Origin: Bacteroidales bacterium
GTDB taxonomy: Bacteria > Bacteroidota > Bacteroidia > Bacteroidales > UBA932
DNA: 64,000 nt
Assembly: GCA_017938925.1 (NCBI GenBank)
Contig: JAGBAO010000005.1
Coordinates: 18,950-82,949, forward strand
Reading direction: 5' to 3'
Both the position numbers and the translations under genes were made by a program. The number at the start of each line of letters is the position of its first letter. Position 1 is the stretch's first letter. Of the stretch, positions 52,315 through 61,579 are shown piece by piece. The notes below the pieces were generated by a model. The model ran no database searches. It worked only from the letters and a program-made list of their open reading frames with translations, and was not told the DNA's origin.

Positions 52315-52357
52315 AAGCGACGTGCTTTCCTGAATGTCAAGGAGGCACGTCGCTTTT
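52315..52357. terminator. Terminator between rubrerythrin and pssA
   Basis: AAGCGACGTGC and GCACGTCGCTT form an 11-bp stem, extended inside by CTTTCC/GGAGG, followed by TTGCTTTTCTT. It can serve both converging genes. Confidence 0.85.
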
Positions 52358-52376
52358 GCTTTTCTTAATCTCAGAT

Positions 52377-53105
52377 TCAATCCTTCTTTACGGAAATTCT
52401 GATTGAAATCATTCCCACAAGGCAGTTCCATAATATATATGCCGTCATAGAGAGCAGCACGACTGCTGACCAGTTTATCTTGAAGATCAAGGCTATGATG
52501 GCAATGACAGCGATGAATGCGATGAAACCGATTCTGACTTTATTGGTCTTCGATCCTTTCTTGAACTTCATCGAGAACATCGGGATCTCGCTGACCAGCA
52601 GGAGTGAAAGGATGACTGATACGACAGGAAGGAACCATTCGTTCTGAACGGGCGAGAGGGAAGTGACCTGTCCGAAGCTGTAGAAATATACAGCAGATCC
52701 ACACCACATCGCACAGGCAGGAGTCGCCAGTCCGAGGAAGTTCTCGCTCTGTCTGTCATCTACATTGAACTTTGCAAGACGAAGTGCAGAAAATATGCAG
52801 ATCAGCAGAGGAATATAAGCAGCGATGCCGGTGTGTCCTGTCACGATCATGTATCTGTGCACCATCAGGGACGGGAGAAGGCCGAAACTGACCATGTCTG
52901 CCAGTGAATCAAGCTCCTTGCCGATATCTGAATATGCCTTCAGCAGCCTGGCTGCAAAACCATCAAGGAAATCGCATACGGCAGCTCCCAGCATGAGGAT
53001 GAATCCAAGGTCAAACCTGGCCTGGAAAGTGAATATCACTCCCAGAGCCCCGCAAAGGAGGTTCATGGAAGTGATTGTATTGGGAATATGTTTTACGATA
53101 TTCAT
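52377..53105 (-). CDS. pssA: CDP-diacylglycerol-serine O-phosphatidyltransferase
   Basis: A 242-residue CDP-alcohol phosphatidyltransferase making phosphatidylserine, the precursor of phosphatidylethanolamine. It has about seven membrane segments. The family motif D-G-x2-A-R-x8-G-x3-D-x3-D appears as CDFLDGFAARLLKAYSDIGKELDSLAD (metal-binding core DFLDGFAARLL ... DSLAD). It lies 9 bp after the C1 peptidase gene, possibly co-transcribed. Confidence 0.93.
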   Translation of the reverse strand: MNIVKHIPNTITSMNLLCGALGVIFTFQARFDLGFILMLGAAVCDFLDGFAARLLKAYSDIGKELDSLADMVSFGLLPSLMVHRYMIVTGHTGIAAYIPLLICIFSALRLAKFNVDDRQSENFLGLATPACAMWCGSAVYFYSFGQVTSLSPVQNEWFLPVVSVILSLLLVSEIPMFSMKFKKGSKTNKVRIGFIAFIAVIAIIALIFKINWSAVVLLSMTAYILWNCLVGMISIRISVKKD

Positions 53106-53114
53106 CGATCTGGC

Positions 53115-54296
53115 TTATTTGATGCCGAGTTTCTTAGCAATGTGCTTAGGAAGAGCATCTTTATGAACCACGATGTTCATGGTCTTGTAGCGTACGAACG
53201 CGTCGGATGCGTACCAGATACCCTTGTACTTTCCGGTCTCGCCCCAAGAGTTCTTCACCATGAAGTACTTTGTGCCGTTCTGATCCTGAGCCAGACCATA
53301 GATGTGCATTCCGTGATCGTCTGTGGTGGTCTTGCGGTCATAGCCTTCCTGACGCATCTCCTGGGTGATCTCCATCTCCTTAGGAAGTTCCGTCTTCACT
53401 TCTTCCTTAGGCTCGTCCTTGGCCTTGCCGACCCATCTTTCCTGATCAGAGCCTGCTGCTGCCTTCTTCTTCTCGACAGGCATAACTGCAAGTCCGTCAC
53501 GGGTGAAGCCCTTCTCACTTACGTCAGACCCCCATGCGATGGTGTATCCTTTGTCGATAGCGTTATACATCACCTCCATCATTTCATCCATCGGAAGGTT
53601 GTAGGCAGTGTCCCATCTCCAGTTGTCGCAGACCTCGATGATGAACGGCTCATAGAAAGGATGATGTGTGAATGAAGTGATGTTCACGTAGTCGTCATAG
53701 TTGAAGCCGATGTGGTCTCTGTATGATTCAGGGGTGTATTCTACTCCGTTTACTGTGAATGTCTCAGGATATTCGCCGAAATATGCCTCGATGATTCCGT
53801 CAAAGCCTCTGAGCCATGCTGTGGAGAGCTTTCTGTTAGGGTTGCTCTTGATAGCGTCCACATATCCCTTGAGGGCTGCGTCAAGTTCGGAGTGCTCAGG
53901 CTTGTCTGTGCCGTAGTTGAATCCTGGCATTGCCTCCTGCGGAACGATACCGTAGTCGTTTATCACGTGGAGCACATCGCCGAATGAGCTTCCTGCTGCA
54001 AAGTTAAGGTGACCGTCAAGACGGACATACTTGACTGCTCTGTCGCGGTAGGACTTGCCCACAACGAACATTTCTGAAAGATCGAGACTGTCTCCTTTCA
54101 TTCTGAGGACCTCTGACTCCACGAAAGAGAGGGCAGAGAAGCACCAGCATGTTCCGGAACGGTATTGATTTTTGATTGAAGTTACAGGGTTCTCCTTGAT
54201 GGTCGTGAACTCGTACTCTGGAGCCTTTGGCTTTTCCTGAGCTGACAGGGTCACGGCTGCAAGCAGTGCTAATGAAATCAATTTTACTTTTTCCAT
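53115..54296 (-). CDS. Secreted C1 (papain/aminopeptidase C-like) cysteine peptidase
   Basis: A 393-residue peptidase when started at the complement of 54294-54296 (MEKVKLISLALLAAVTLSAQ), which gives a clean signal peptide. A start three codons earlier (54305) is possible, but leaves almost no leader behind the -7 box TAAATTTG at 54314-54321 (minus strand). The C1 catalytic Cys is in YRSGTCWCFS, the His in DDHGMHIYGLA and the Asn in FMVKNSWGETG. It resembles the bleomycin hydrolase/PepC group, but the signal sends it to the periplasm or beyond. It is divergent from a lipoprotein/outer-membrane pair. Confidence 0.88.
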   Translation of the reverse strand: MEKVKLISLALLAAVTLSAQEKPKAPEYEFTTIKENPVTSIKNQYRSGTCWCFSALSFVESEVLRMKGDSLDLSEMFVVGKSYRDRAVKYVRLDGHLNFAAGSSFGDVLHVINDYGIVPQEAMPGFNYGTDKPEHSELDAALKGYVDAIKSNPNRKLSTAWLRGFDGIIEAYFGEYPETFTVNGVEYTPESYRDHIGFNYDDYVNITSFTHHPFYEPFIIEVCDNWRWDTAYNLPMDEMMEVMYNAIDKGYTIAWGSDVSEKGFTRDGLAVMPVEKKKAAAGSDQERWVGKAKDEPKEEVKTELPKEMEITQEMRQEGYDRKTTTDDHGMHIYGLAQDQNGTKYFMVKNSWGETGKYKGIWYASDAFVRYKTMNIVVHKDALPKHIAKKLGIK

Positions 54297-54444
54297 AATC
54301 TTCATATTTGTAGCAAATTTATTGTCGTTAGTACAATTTTTAACGTTTAAACATGCAAATTTATGTTTTTTTTCGCTCTTTTTCAAGAATAAATCCTATA
54401 TTCGCGATAGTTAACATGTAATAACCAACTAAACATCCAATCTC

Positions 54445-55584
54445 ATGAAAACAATTTTTAAAGCTGCGATGCTTCTTGCATCAGCTCTTGTAGTGTTCTC
54501 TTCATGTTTGAAGGAACAGACTTCTCTTGATATAGAGAAGATTCCTGGAACAGCTAAAGTGACAGGAACTCTCGTTATCTGGGAAGGAACCGATTTCGTT
54601 GATGGAAAGTTTGTCTCACTCAAGAAACCATCAGCAAACACCGAAGTAACTGTAAGAGTTCATAATAATTCCTTTACTACAGGTGGTGCAAAGGGTATGA
54701 CAGATTATACTGCAGTTACAAATGAGGAAGGTAAGTTTGAATGTGTGATTCCTGCTGTTGATGCAGGTGTGACTTTCTCTATCTCAGCTCCTTCATTTGT
54801 TGCAGATTTCAAGAAGGTAAAGGGCGTGAAGGACGGTGCACCTGAAATCGAGAATCTCGCGGGCGTATATTCAGTTGACAAGTCCACGACATACAAAGTA
54901 ACTCCAGGTGATATCAAGGACGTCTATGTTGAGTATACTCACAGTGAGTCGACGAAAGCATGGTTCTTCGAGACAACTGTTCCTTTCCATGTGTATGTGG
55001 GCAAGGCATATGCTGCTCCGACTTCTGTGAAGAAGGCTGATATCATTGACGGTCGTGAAACATACAAGTACAATGGTGAAGTGCTTCCAGCTGATAAGGT
55101 TGCTGTTGAACTCACAGTTACATATAACAGCCTTAACCATACAGAAAAACTCGTAGGTTTCTCTGATTCCAAGGGATTCATCAAGTTCGATATTCCTGCC
55201 AAGTCCGTAGAAGATATGGGTTCTGGTGCAGTAAGTCTGTCACTTAATGCAGTAGAGCACCTTGGAGAAGATGACTACACATATTATACCTGGGTGACCA
55301 ATAGCAATGACAACTCGAAGAGCAAGGAGGGATCATGCGACCTTCTCGCAGGCACTTATACATTCGCTCACTCGGCGACAGATTGCCAGAGCACTTATGA
55401 TTTCCGTTTCTTTACTCCTGAAGTAAAGGTTATCATGACCGTTGCCCAGGTCAATGAGGATGAGGGTATCCTTAATTTGATTGATGAGAACAACGACAAT
55501 GATGATAACTACAGAAAGTACTACAGGAACCTCAAATCATATTATGCTGAGTTCTGGGGTTTAAGTAAATTTGAAATAGAGTAG
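54445..55584 (+). CDS. Lipoprotein of unknown function
   Basis: A 379-residue predicted lipoprotein (MKTIFKAAMLLASALVVFSSC, Cys21). It has beta-rich Ig-like or carboxypeptidase-regulatory-like segments: residues about 38-125 (GTAKVTGTLVIWEG ... NEEGKFECVIP) and 200-270. The acidic C-terminal region includes NDNDDNYRKYY. No family is recognised with confidence. It is followed 4 bp later by an outer-membrane protein gene and probably forms a surface or periplasmic partner of it. Confidence 0.75.
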   Translation: MKTIFKAAMLLASALVVFSSCLKEQTSLDIEKIPGTAKVTGTLVIWEGTDFVDGKFVSLKKPSANTEVTVRVHNNSFTTGGAKGMTDYTAVTNEEGKFECVIPAVDAGVTFSISAPSFVADFKKVKGVKDGAPEIENLAGVYSVDKSTTYKVTPGDIKDVYVEYTHSESTKAWFFETTVPFHVYVGKAYAAPTSVKKADIIDGRETYKYNGEVLPADKVAVELTVTYNSLNHTEKLVGFSDSKGFIKFDIPAKSVEDMGSGAVSLSLNAVEHLGEDDYTYYTWVTNSNDNSKSKEGSCDLLAGTYTFAHSATDCQSTYDFRFFTPEVKVIMTVAQVNEDEGILNLIDENNDNDDNYRKYYRNLKSYYAEFWGLSKFEIE

Positions 55585-55588
55585 TGGT

Positions 55589-56515
55589 ATGAAAAGAATA
55601 TTCTCAGTATTTTTGGTTGCCTGTGTTGCGCTTGTCAGTGCATCAGCGCAGGAAACTGAAAAGAAACAGTATCTGCCGGAGGCAGGTGACTGGTCTATTG
55701 GAGTGGATGTAAAGCCGATCTTCAAATATGTGAGTGGTCTTTTCAATAATTATGGCAAGCAGTCGAATCTTGATTTCGGTGGAGGTCAGCCTAGTATCTT
55801 CAGACCAGATACAAGCATGGTTACCTTGACAGATACCACTGCTTACTCGGATTACCTTCAGTATTATCCTACTGTGTCTATCATGGGAAAGTATATGATC
55901 ACAGATCAGCTTGCTGTCAAGGTTAATCTCGGACTTCTTTACAATACTTCAAAGAAAGGAACATATTCAGATGATCAGCTTGCTGCAATTCTGGATCCGT
56001 TCTCTCAGTCAAAGGTCGCAAATGTGACTGCAACAAGACAGCTCGGTCTCAGCCTTCAGGCTGGTGCAGAGTACAGGATAGGAAAGAAGAGAATCCAGGG
56101 AGTGTTCGGTGGCGGACTTATGTTTGGTATCTCCAACGATAAGACCACTTATTCTTACGGTAATGAGATGACTATCATCAACCAGTGGCCTTTAGGTTCC
56201 GCGCAGTCTAAAGATAAGCCTAAGGAAGGATATCGCCCTCTGAAGCAGTTCACAAAGACTCCGACGATCTATGCTGGTCTTTATGGTTCTGCAGGTGTCG
56301 AGGTTTTTGTAGCGCCTAAGATTTCTCTTGGAGCAGAGGTCAGCCTTTGCGCAGGCTATCTGATCAAGCCGCAGAAGTTTCAAATTTCTGAGGGATATAA
56401 TCCGGATATGGGAATCATAGAAAAGCATACAGAACTTATTGAGCCATTGACTGCTTCATTCCAGCTTTCTACAAGAAATCTCGGAGGAAGTCTCTATATG
56501 GCATTCTATTTCTAA
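55589..56515 (+). CDS. Outer-membrane beta-barrel protein
   Basis: A 308-residue protein with a signal peptide (MKRIFSVFLVACVALVSASAQ). Alternating hydrophobic strands and an aromatic C-terminal end (LGGSLYMAFYF) are typical of OmpW/PorT-like eight- to ten-stranded barrels. The turn between strands contains DPFSQSKVANV. No substrate can be assigned. It is co-transcribed with the preceding lipoprotein gene and closed by a strong terminator. Confidence 0.8.
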   Translation: MKRIFSVFLVACVALVSASAQETEKKQYLPEAGDWSIGVDVKPIFKYVSGLFNNYGKQSNLDFGGGQPSIFRPDTSMVTLTDTTAYSDYLQYYPTVSIMGKYMITDQLAVKVNLGLLYNTSKKGTYSDDQLAAILDPFSQSKVANVTATRQLGLSLQAGAEYRIGKKRIQGVFGGGLMFGISNDKTTYSYGNEMTIINQWPLGSAQSKDKPKEGYRPLKQFTKTPTIYAGLYGSAGVEVFVAPKISLGAEVSLCAGYLIKPQKFQISEGYNPDMGIIEKHTELIEPLTASFQLSTRNLGGSLYMAFYF

Positions 56516-56534
56516 GATCTGAAGATAAATCGTT

Positions 56535-56569
56535 ATCGGGAAGGGAGTCACCTCTCTTCCCGATTTTTT
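56535..56569 (+). terminator. Terminator after the outer-membrane protein gene
   Basis: ATCGGGAAGGGAG and CTCTCTTCCCGAT form a 13-bp stem (one G-U), then TTTTTTG. Confidence 0.9.
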
Positions 56570-56570
56570 G

Positions 56571-56578
56571 TACCTTTG
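56571..56578 (+). promoter_or_regulatory. -7 element right before the hydrolase gene
   Basis: TACCTTTG ends 5 bp before the ATG at 56584. Transcription would start at or almost at the start codon, giving a leaderless or near-leaderless mRNA. Confidence 0.55.
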
Positions 56579-56583
56579 CGCTC

Positions 56584-57255
56584 ATGAACAGGAGGCATAC
56601 CATATTATATATACATGGAATGGGAGGCGGGGGAGACTCGCGGATTCCATCTATTCTTCGTGAGTATTTCTCCTGTCATTCTCTACACGGCGAAATGGGA
56701 CAAGAATCTGATGTGGAAATCATATGCAGGACATATGACTTCGATCCGGAGGTTGCTCAGGTTCAGATAAGAGCATGGGTAGATGAATTGCACCCGGAGT
56801 TGATAATAGGTGAATCCCTCGGTGCCCTTCATGCCATGAGGATCAAGGGTGTATCTCATCTCTTTGTTTCGCCTGCGCTCAATGCACCCGTATTTTTTTG
56901 TATCCTCTCATGGCTGTCTCTCCTTCCTGGTGTGACATGGTACTTTGACCGGAAATATAGGCCTAAGGATGGCGACAGACAGCCTCTGCATTTCTGTCGG
57001 AGGATACTTCGGAAATATAAGGCTCATCGTGCCGCTGCATTTGCAGCTGCCAAGGATCGCAGACCGGATGAGATGTTTCATGCATTTTTCGGTACCCATG
57101 ACCACTATCGAAGAAGCGGGATCGTCAGTGTCGAATTATGGGAAAAGCACTTTGGGAAGTCTTACACGATGTATGATGGCACTCATTTTATGGAAGATGA
57201 GTTTATTTCCTCTCTTCTTGTTCCGGCTGTTATCAATCTTCTGAATAACAAATAA
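56584..57255 (+). CDS. Alpha/beta-hydrolase, YqiA/esterase-like
   Basis: A 223-residue hydrolase. It starts ILYIHGMGGGGDSR (oxyanion loop), has the nucleophile elbow GESLGALHA (Ser in GxSxG) and a late GTHDHYRRSG and DGTHFMED (Asp and His of the triad). It resembles YqiA-type esterases, with unknown substrate. There is no signal peptide. It is apparently a single-gene transcript, closed by a 17-bp hairpin. Confidence 0.75.
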   Translation: MNRRHTILYIHGMGGGGDSRIPSILREYFSCHSLHGEMGQESDVEIICRTYDFDPEVAQVQIRAWVDELHPELIIGESLGALHAMRIKGVSHLFVSPALNAPVFFCILSWLSLLPGVTWYFDRKYRPKDGDRQPLHFCRRILRKYKAHRAAAFAAAKDRRPDEMFHAFFGTHDHYRRSGIVSVELWEKHFGKSYTMYDGTHFMEDEFISSLLVPAVINLLNNK

Positions 57256-57296
57256 GGAAACATAAATGTTCAAGAAAATAACATTTATGTTTCCTT
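57254..57296. terminator. Terminator-like hairpin between convergent genes
   Basis: AAGGAAACATAAATGTT (57254-57270) and AACATTTATGTTTCCTT (57280-57296) form a perfect 17-bp stem with a 9-nt loop. Confidence 0.8.
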
Positions 57297-57327
57297 GTGT
57301 TGTATGCCTAAAAATGAAGGTTTCCGG

Positions 57328-58530
57328 TTAGATTGTCCTTCCCGGATAAGCCTTGAGGCCTTCTTCAAGAATCTTCAGTGCCTTCTTCATTTCATCGATC
57401 TCAAGTACATATGCGATTCGGGCGTGATTCTTTCCCTTGCCTGGAGTCTTATAGAATGAAGCTGCCGGTGTAACCATTGTGGTTTCGTTGTTCAGACGGA
57501 AACTTTCGAGCATCCACCTGGCGAATGACTCAGTGTCGTCGACAGGCAGCTCTGCAATGGTATAGAATGCTCCCATTGGGACCGGTGTGAAGACTCCTTC
57601 TATCCTGTTGAGCCCCTCGATCATGAAGTCCCTTCTCTTGATGTATTCTTCCTTGACAGCATCAAAATATTCATCAGGAGTGTCGAGAGCACCGATTGCT
57701 GCAATCTGGCCTATTACAGGCGGGCAGAGACGTGCCTGCGCATATTTCATCGCAGCAGTCATGACTTCCTTGTTGTGCGAGACGATGCAGCCGATTCGCG
57801 CTCCGCAAAGGTTATATCTCTTGGATACGGAGTCAATGAGGATGACATTCTGCTCAAGTCCAGGTATGTTCATGGCTGAGAAATGAGGCTCGTCAGTGTA
57901 GCAGAATTCCCTGTACACCTCGTCAGAGAGGATGAACAGGTCGTGCTTCCTTGCGATTTCTCCGATTGCCAGCATGCTTTCCTTGCTGTAGAGTGTTCCG
58001 GTTGGGTTTCCGGGGTTGCAGAGAAGGATAGCTTTGGTCTTTTCGGTGATGGCTTTCTCGAATTCCTCGACTGGAGGAACCTGGAAACCCTTCTTCATGT
58101 CTGTTGGAATCGCCTTCAGGGTGATTCCGTTCATGAAGGCAAAGGTGTTGTAGTTTGTGTAGAACGGCTCAAGTACGATCACCTCATCTCCTTCATCACA
58201 GGTGATTGCGAGTGCGAGATTGACACTCTCGCTGCCTGCTACAGTGACGATCAGCTCGGGTACTTCTATATCGATGCCGATTTTCTTGTAGTATTTGTTG
58301 ACAAGGCCCTCACGCAGCTCCATGAGTCCGGCAGAGTGGGAGTATGAGATGTGATCGGCAGCAAGGTTGTGGATGGCCTCAAGAGCACATTCAGGTGATT
58401 TTATATCAGGCTGTCCGAGATTTAGATGATATACTTTCACGCCCTGCTTTTTTGCAGCATCTGCGTATGGAACCAGCTTTCTTATTGCCGAAGCCGGCAT
58501 TGCCTGAGCTGTCTTGGAGATGTTTGCCAT
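57328..58530 (-). CDS. Aspartate aminotransferase-like class I/II aminotransferase
   Basis: A 400-residue PLP-dependent aminotransferase of fold type I. It shows GQPDIKSPECALEAIH, ISYSHSAGLMELREGL, NPGNPTGTLYSKE, DEVYREFCY, and the Schiff-base lysine in SVSKRYNLCGARIG. It likely transfers the amino group from glutamate or aspartate; exact substrate is not determinable here. The -7 box TATCTTTG is at 58586-58593 (minus strand), divergent from glnN. Confidence 0.9.
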   Translation of the reverse strand: MANISKTAQAMPASAIRKLVPYADAAKKQGVKVYHLNLGQPDIKSPECALEAIHNLAADHISYSHSAGLMELREGLVNKYYKKIGIDIEVPELIVTVAGSESVNLALAITCDEGDEVIVLEPFYTNYNTFAFMNGITLKAIPTDMKKGFQVPPVEEFEKAITEKTKAILLCNPGNPTGTLYSKESMLAIGEIARKHDLFILSDEVYREFCYTDEPHFSAMNIPGLEQNVILIDSVSKRYNLCGARIGCIVSHNKEVMTAAMKYAQARLCPPVIGQIAAIGALDTPDEYFDAVKEEYIKRRDFMIEGLNRIEGVFTPVPMGAFYTIAELPVDDTESFARWMLESFRLNNETTMVTPAASFYKTPGKGKNHARIAYVLEIDEMKKALKILEEGLKAYPGRTI

Positions 58531-58627
58531 TTTCCTTTTAGATGAATTTCAATGATAAAACTTCGTACACTACTGTTTCGGGGCGCAAAGATAACGATAT
58601 TTTTAAGAAACTCTCCCTTGAATTTAT

Positions 58628-58635
58628 TATCTTTG
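58628..58635 (+). promoter_or_regulatory. -7 element of glnN
   Basis: TATCTTTG, 28 bp before the ATG at 58664, back-to-back with that of the aminotransferase. Confidence 0.55.
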
Positions 58636-58663
58636 CGGCTTATTTGACAAAATTCATCTGTTT

Positions 58664-60838
58664 ATGGCGACTTTCAGACACCGTGCCTTGAACGAGGCGG
58701 CTTCACACCAGACCTCACGTTATTTCGAAGAGGCCGGCCCCGTGTCCGGATATTTCGGACGTAATGTGCTTGATCTTGGAAAGATGAAGGCTTATATGTC
58801 TCCCAAGGCATATGAGGCAGTTCTTGCGTCAGTACGCTATGGGGCGAAGCTGGACAGAAGTGTTGCAGATGAGATCGCTGAAGGAATGAAGAAGTGGGCC
58901 ATGGAAATGGGTGCGACTCATTATACCCATCTCTTTCAGCCACTTACCGATTCAACTGCAGAAAAGCATGAAGCCTTTGTCTCTTTCAAGGAAGGAGTCG
59001 CTTTTGAAAAATTCAAGGGTGACGCGCTTGTGCAGCAGGAACCGGATGCGTCCAGTTTTCCTAACGGAGGACTCAGAAACACTTTCGAGGCCAGAGGATA
59101 TTCGGCATGGGACCCATCGTCTCCTGTGTTTCTGATGGATGGCACATTGTGTATCCCTTCTGTCTTCGTTTCTTATACAGGTGAGGCCCTTGACACCAAG
59201 GCTCCCAATCTGAAGTCCCTGCATGCCCTGAGTGAGGCTGCGACAGCAGTAGCCAACCTTTTTGACAAAGGTGTCAACGCCGTGAAGGTCAACCTCGGTA
59301 TCGAGCAGGAGTATTTTCTTGTGGATGAATCGCTATATAATGCCCGTCCGGACCTTATGCTGTGCGGAAGGACTGTCATCGGGCATACATCAGCAAAGGA
59401 CCAGCAGCTTGAAGACCATTATTTCGGTGCTATTCCTTCGCGTGTGAGCTCTTTCATGAAGGACTTTGAGACAGAGGCATACAAGCTTGGAATCCAGCTC
59501 CAGACAAGGCATAACGAGGTGGCTCCCAATCAGTTCGAGTGTGCTCCAGTATATAGTGAGGCCACCACGGCTGTGGATCAGAACATGATGCTGATGATCG
59601 TGATGCAGAAGGTGGCTGAGAAGCATCATCTCAAGGTGATCTTCCATGAGAAGCCTTTTGACGGGGTGAACGGATCGGGAAAGCACTGCAACTGGTCGAT
59701 AACGACAGATACCGGAGTAAACCTCCTTTCGCCAGGAAAGACCCCGACAAAGAATCTGCAGTCCCTGTCCTTTTATGCGTCAGTGCTGAGGGGAGTGTAT
59801 AAGCATCATTTCCTTCTGATGACATCTGTGGCAACACTGAGCAACTCATATCGTCTTGGTGGAAATGAGGCTCCGCCTGCCATAATGTCTGTCTTTTCCG
59901 GTTCCACTCTCTATCGTGTGTTCCAGGAAATAATGGGACTGACGGAGGCTCAGGTGGCTTCCGGAAAGCAGGAAAGCATAAGAATCGTGAATTCCATTCC
60001 TGAGATATTCCCGGACAATACTGACCGTAACAGGACCTCTCCATTTGCCTTTACAGGAAACAGATTCGAGTTCAGAGCTGTCGGCTCATCTCAGAATGTG
60101 GCGTCGGCTGTGTATGTTCTCAATTCGGTCGTAGCCGAGAGCCTTCGGGAGTTCAAGGCTGAGGTGGATGCTCTTGAGGCTTCGGGTGAAGACAGGTCAT
60201 CTGCTGTCATGACCGTTGTCCGCAGATTCATCACTGAGGCGAAGGACATAATGTTCGAAGGAAACGGATATAGCAGGGAATGGGAGGAAGAGGCGCAGAA
60301 TCGTGGGCTGAAGGCTGTCAGAAATGTTCCGGAGGCTTATGAGATATATCACGATCCGGATGTCATAGAACTGTTTGATTCTGTGGGTGTTCTCGCACCT
60401 AATGAAGTCGAGGCTCGTTTCGAGATTCTCAATGAGACATATGTGAAGAAGTTGCAGATTGAAGCGCGTGTATTGGGGGATATGTGCCTGAATCATGTGA
60501 TTCCGGCGGCGGTAAAATACCAGAATGTCCTGATTGAGAACGTGAGGGGAATGAAGGAAGTCTTTGGTGAGGAGTTCATGAATTTCTGCTCGGCTGAAGT
60601 CGGCACTTTGAAACAGATATCCCAGTATATCAATAATATATCTCTGGATGTGGAGACCCTGGTGGAGGCTCGTAAGAAGGCCAACAGAATTGAAGACATA
60701 GCTCTCAGGGCCAAGGTGTATTCACATGAGGTCAAGGATATGATGGATAAGATCAGAGACAGTGCAGACAGGCTTGAAATGCTCATTGATGATGAATTGT
60801 GGCCGATTCCGAAATATAGGGAACTGCTGTTCTTTTAG
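58664..60838 (+). CDS. glnN: Glutamine synthetase type III
   Basis: A 724-residue GSIII, the large form common in Bacteroidota. The catalytic core includes GIEQEYFLVDE, TRHNEVAPNQFECAP, VNGSGKHCNWSI and NRTSPFAFTGNRFEFRAVGSS. The N-terminal GSIII-specific block reads YFGRNVLDLGKMKAYM. It assimilates ammonia into glutamine. It is divergent from an aminotransferase and is followed by an exonuclease gene 13 bp later. Confidence 0.96.
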   Translation: MATFRHRALNEAASHQTSRYFEEAGPVSGYFGRNVLDLGKMKAYMSPKAYEAVLASVRYGAKLDRSVADEIAEGMKKWAMEMGATHYTHLFQPLTDSTAEKHEAFVSFKEGVAFEKFKGDALVQQEPDASSFPNGGLRNTFEARGYSAWDPSSPVFLMDGTLCIPSVFVSYTGEALDTKAPNLKSLHALSEAATAVANLFDKGVNAVKVNLGIEQEYFLVDESLYNARPDLMLCGRTVIGHTSAKDQQLEDHYFGAIPSRVSSFMKDFETEAYKLGIQLQTRHNEVAPNQFECAPVYSEATTAVDQNMMLMIVMQKVAEKHHLKVIFHEKPFDGVNGSGKHCNWSITTDTGVNLLSPGKTPTKNLQSLSFYASVLRGVYKHHFLLMTSVATLSNSYRLGGNEAPPAIMSVFSGSTLYRVFQEIMGLTEAQVASGKQESIRIVNSIPEIFPDNTDRNRTSPFAFTGNRFEFRAVGSSQNVASAVYVLNSVVAESLREFKAEVDALEASGEDRSSAVMTVVRRFITEAKDIMFEGNGYSREWEEEAQNRGLKAVRNVPEAYEIYHDPDVIELFDSVGVLAPNEVEARFEILNETYVKKLQIEARVLGDMCLNHVIPAAVKYQNVLIENVRGMKEVFGEEFMNFCSAEVGTLKQISQYINNISLDVETLVEARKKANRIEDIALRAKVYSHEVKDMMDKIRDSADRLEMLIDDELWPIPKYRELLFF

Positions 60839-60851
60839 AGCTTGAAGATGT

Positions 60852-61472
60852 ATGTTTAAGGAATGTGTAACACCTCAGGAAATCGAGAAGCTGGAATATG
60901 CTTCCTTTCCGGGAAAAATATATGTGATTGACTCTGTAGGAGCTGAATTCAACAGGGCCATCGCTTATCTGCGTTCTCAGAAGATCATTGGCTTTGACAC
61001 TGAGACACGGCCGACTTTCACCCCGTCGCAGCCTCGTTACGGAGTGGCTCTTCTGCAGCTTTCCGGTCCGGACAAGGCTTTCCTGTTCAGAGTTAATAAA
61101 ATAGGAATGCACAGGCGTCTGTGTAACCTTCTTTCATCCTCTAAAATACTTAAGGTGGGAGCGGCTATTCACGACGATATCAGAGGATTGCAGCGGTTGC
61201 GTGATTTTCAACCGGATGGCTTTACGGATCTTCAGAAGATCGTCTGTGAATGGGGAATCAGAGACAAGAGCGTCAAGAAGATGGCTGCCATCATCCTCGG
61301 AATCAGGATATCCAAGACCCAGCAGCTTTCAAACTGGGAGGCTGAGAAACTCAGTGATTCGCAGTGCATGTATGCGGCAACAGATGCATGGGTCTGCCGG
61401 GAGATGTACCTCAAGCTGATGAGATCGGAGAGGAACCCGCTGCCGCCGGCTGAACCGGCTGTTACGAAATAG
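60852..61472 (+). CDS. 3'-5' exonuclease, RNase D-like
   Basis: A 206-residue DEDD-family exonuclease domain. Motif I is IIGFDTETRPTF, motif II is HDDIRGL, and motif III has YAATDAWVCREMY (Tyr-x3-Asp). No HRDC or other domain is attached. It could act in tRNA or small RNA trimming. It lies 13 bp after glnN. Confidence 0.9.
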   Translation: MFKECVTPQEIEKLEYASFPGKIYVIDSVGAEFNRAIAYLRSQKIIGFDTETRPTFTPSQPRYGVALLQLSGPDKAFLFRVNKIGMHRRLCNLLSSSKILKVGAAIHDDIRGLQRLRDFQPDGFTDLQKIVCEWGIRDKSVKKMAAIILGIRISKTQQLSNWEAEKLSDSQCMYAATDAWVCREMYLKLMRSERNPLPPAEPAVTK

Positions 61473-61480
61473 TACTTCTT

Positions 61481-61554
61481 GTCATGTCGAGCGAGATTTC
61501 ACTCCTGTCTGGCGAAGTTTTCCCCTTGTCATGTCGAGCGAAGTCGAGACATCT
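61481..61554. repeat. Dispersed GTCATGTCGAGCG intergenic repeat, copies 2 and 3
   Basis: A partial copy GTCATGTCGAGCGAGATTTC (61481-61500) and a complete copy GTCATGTCGAGCGAAGTCGAGACATCT (61528-61554) lie between the exonuclease and methyltransferase genes. The complete unit is a near-palindrome (ATGTCGAGCGAAGTCGAGACAT). They are related to 41148-41181. Confidence 0.7.
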
Positions 61555-61579
61555 GTAAATTTGATAACATTTAAGAAAA

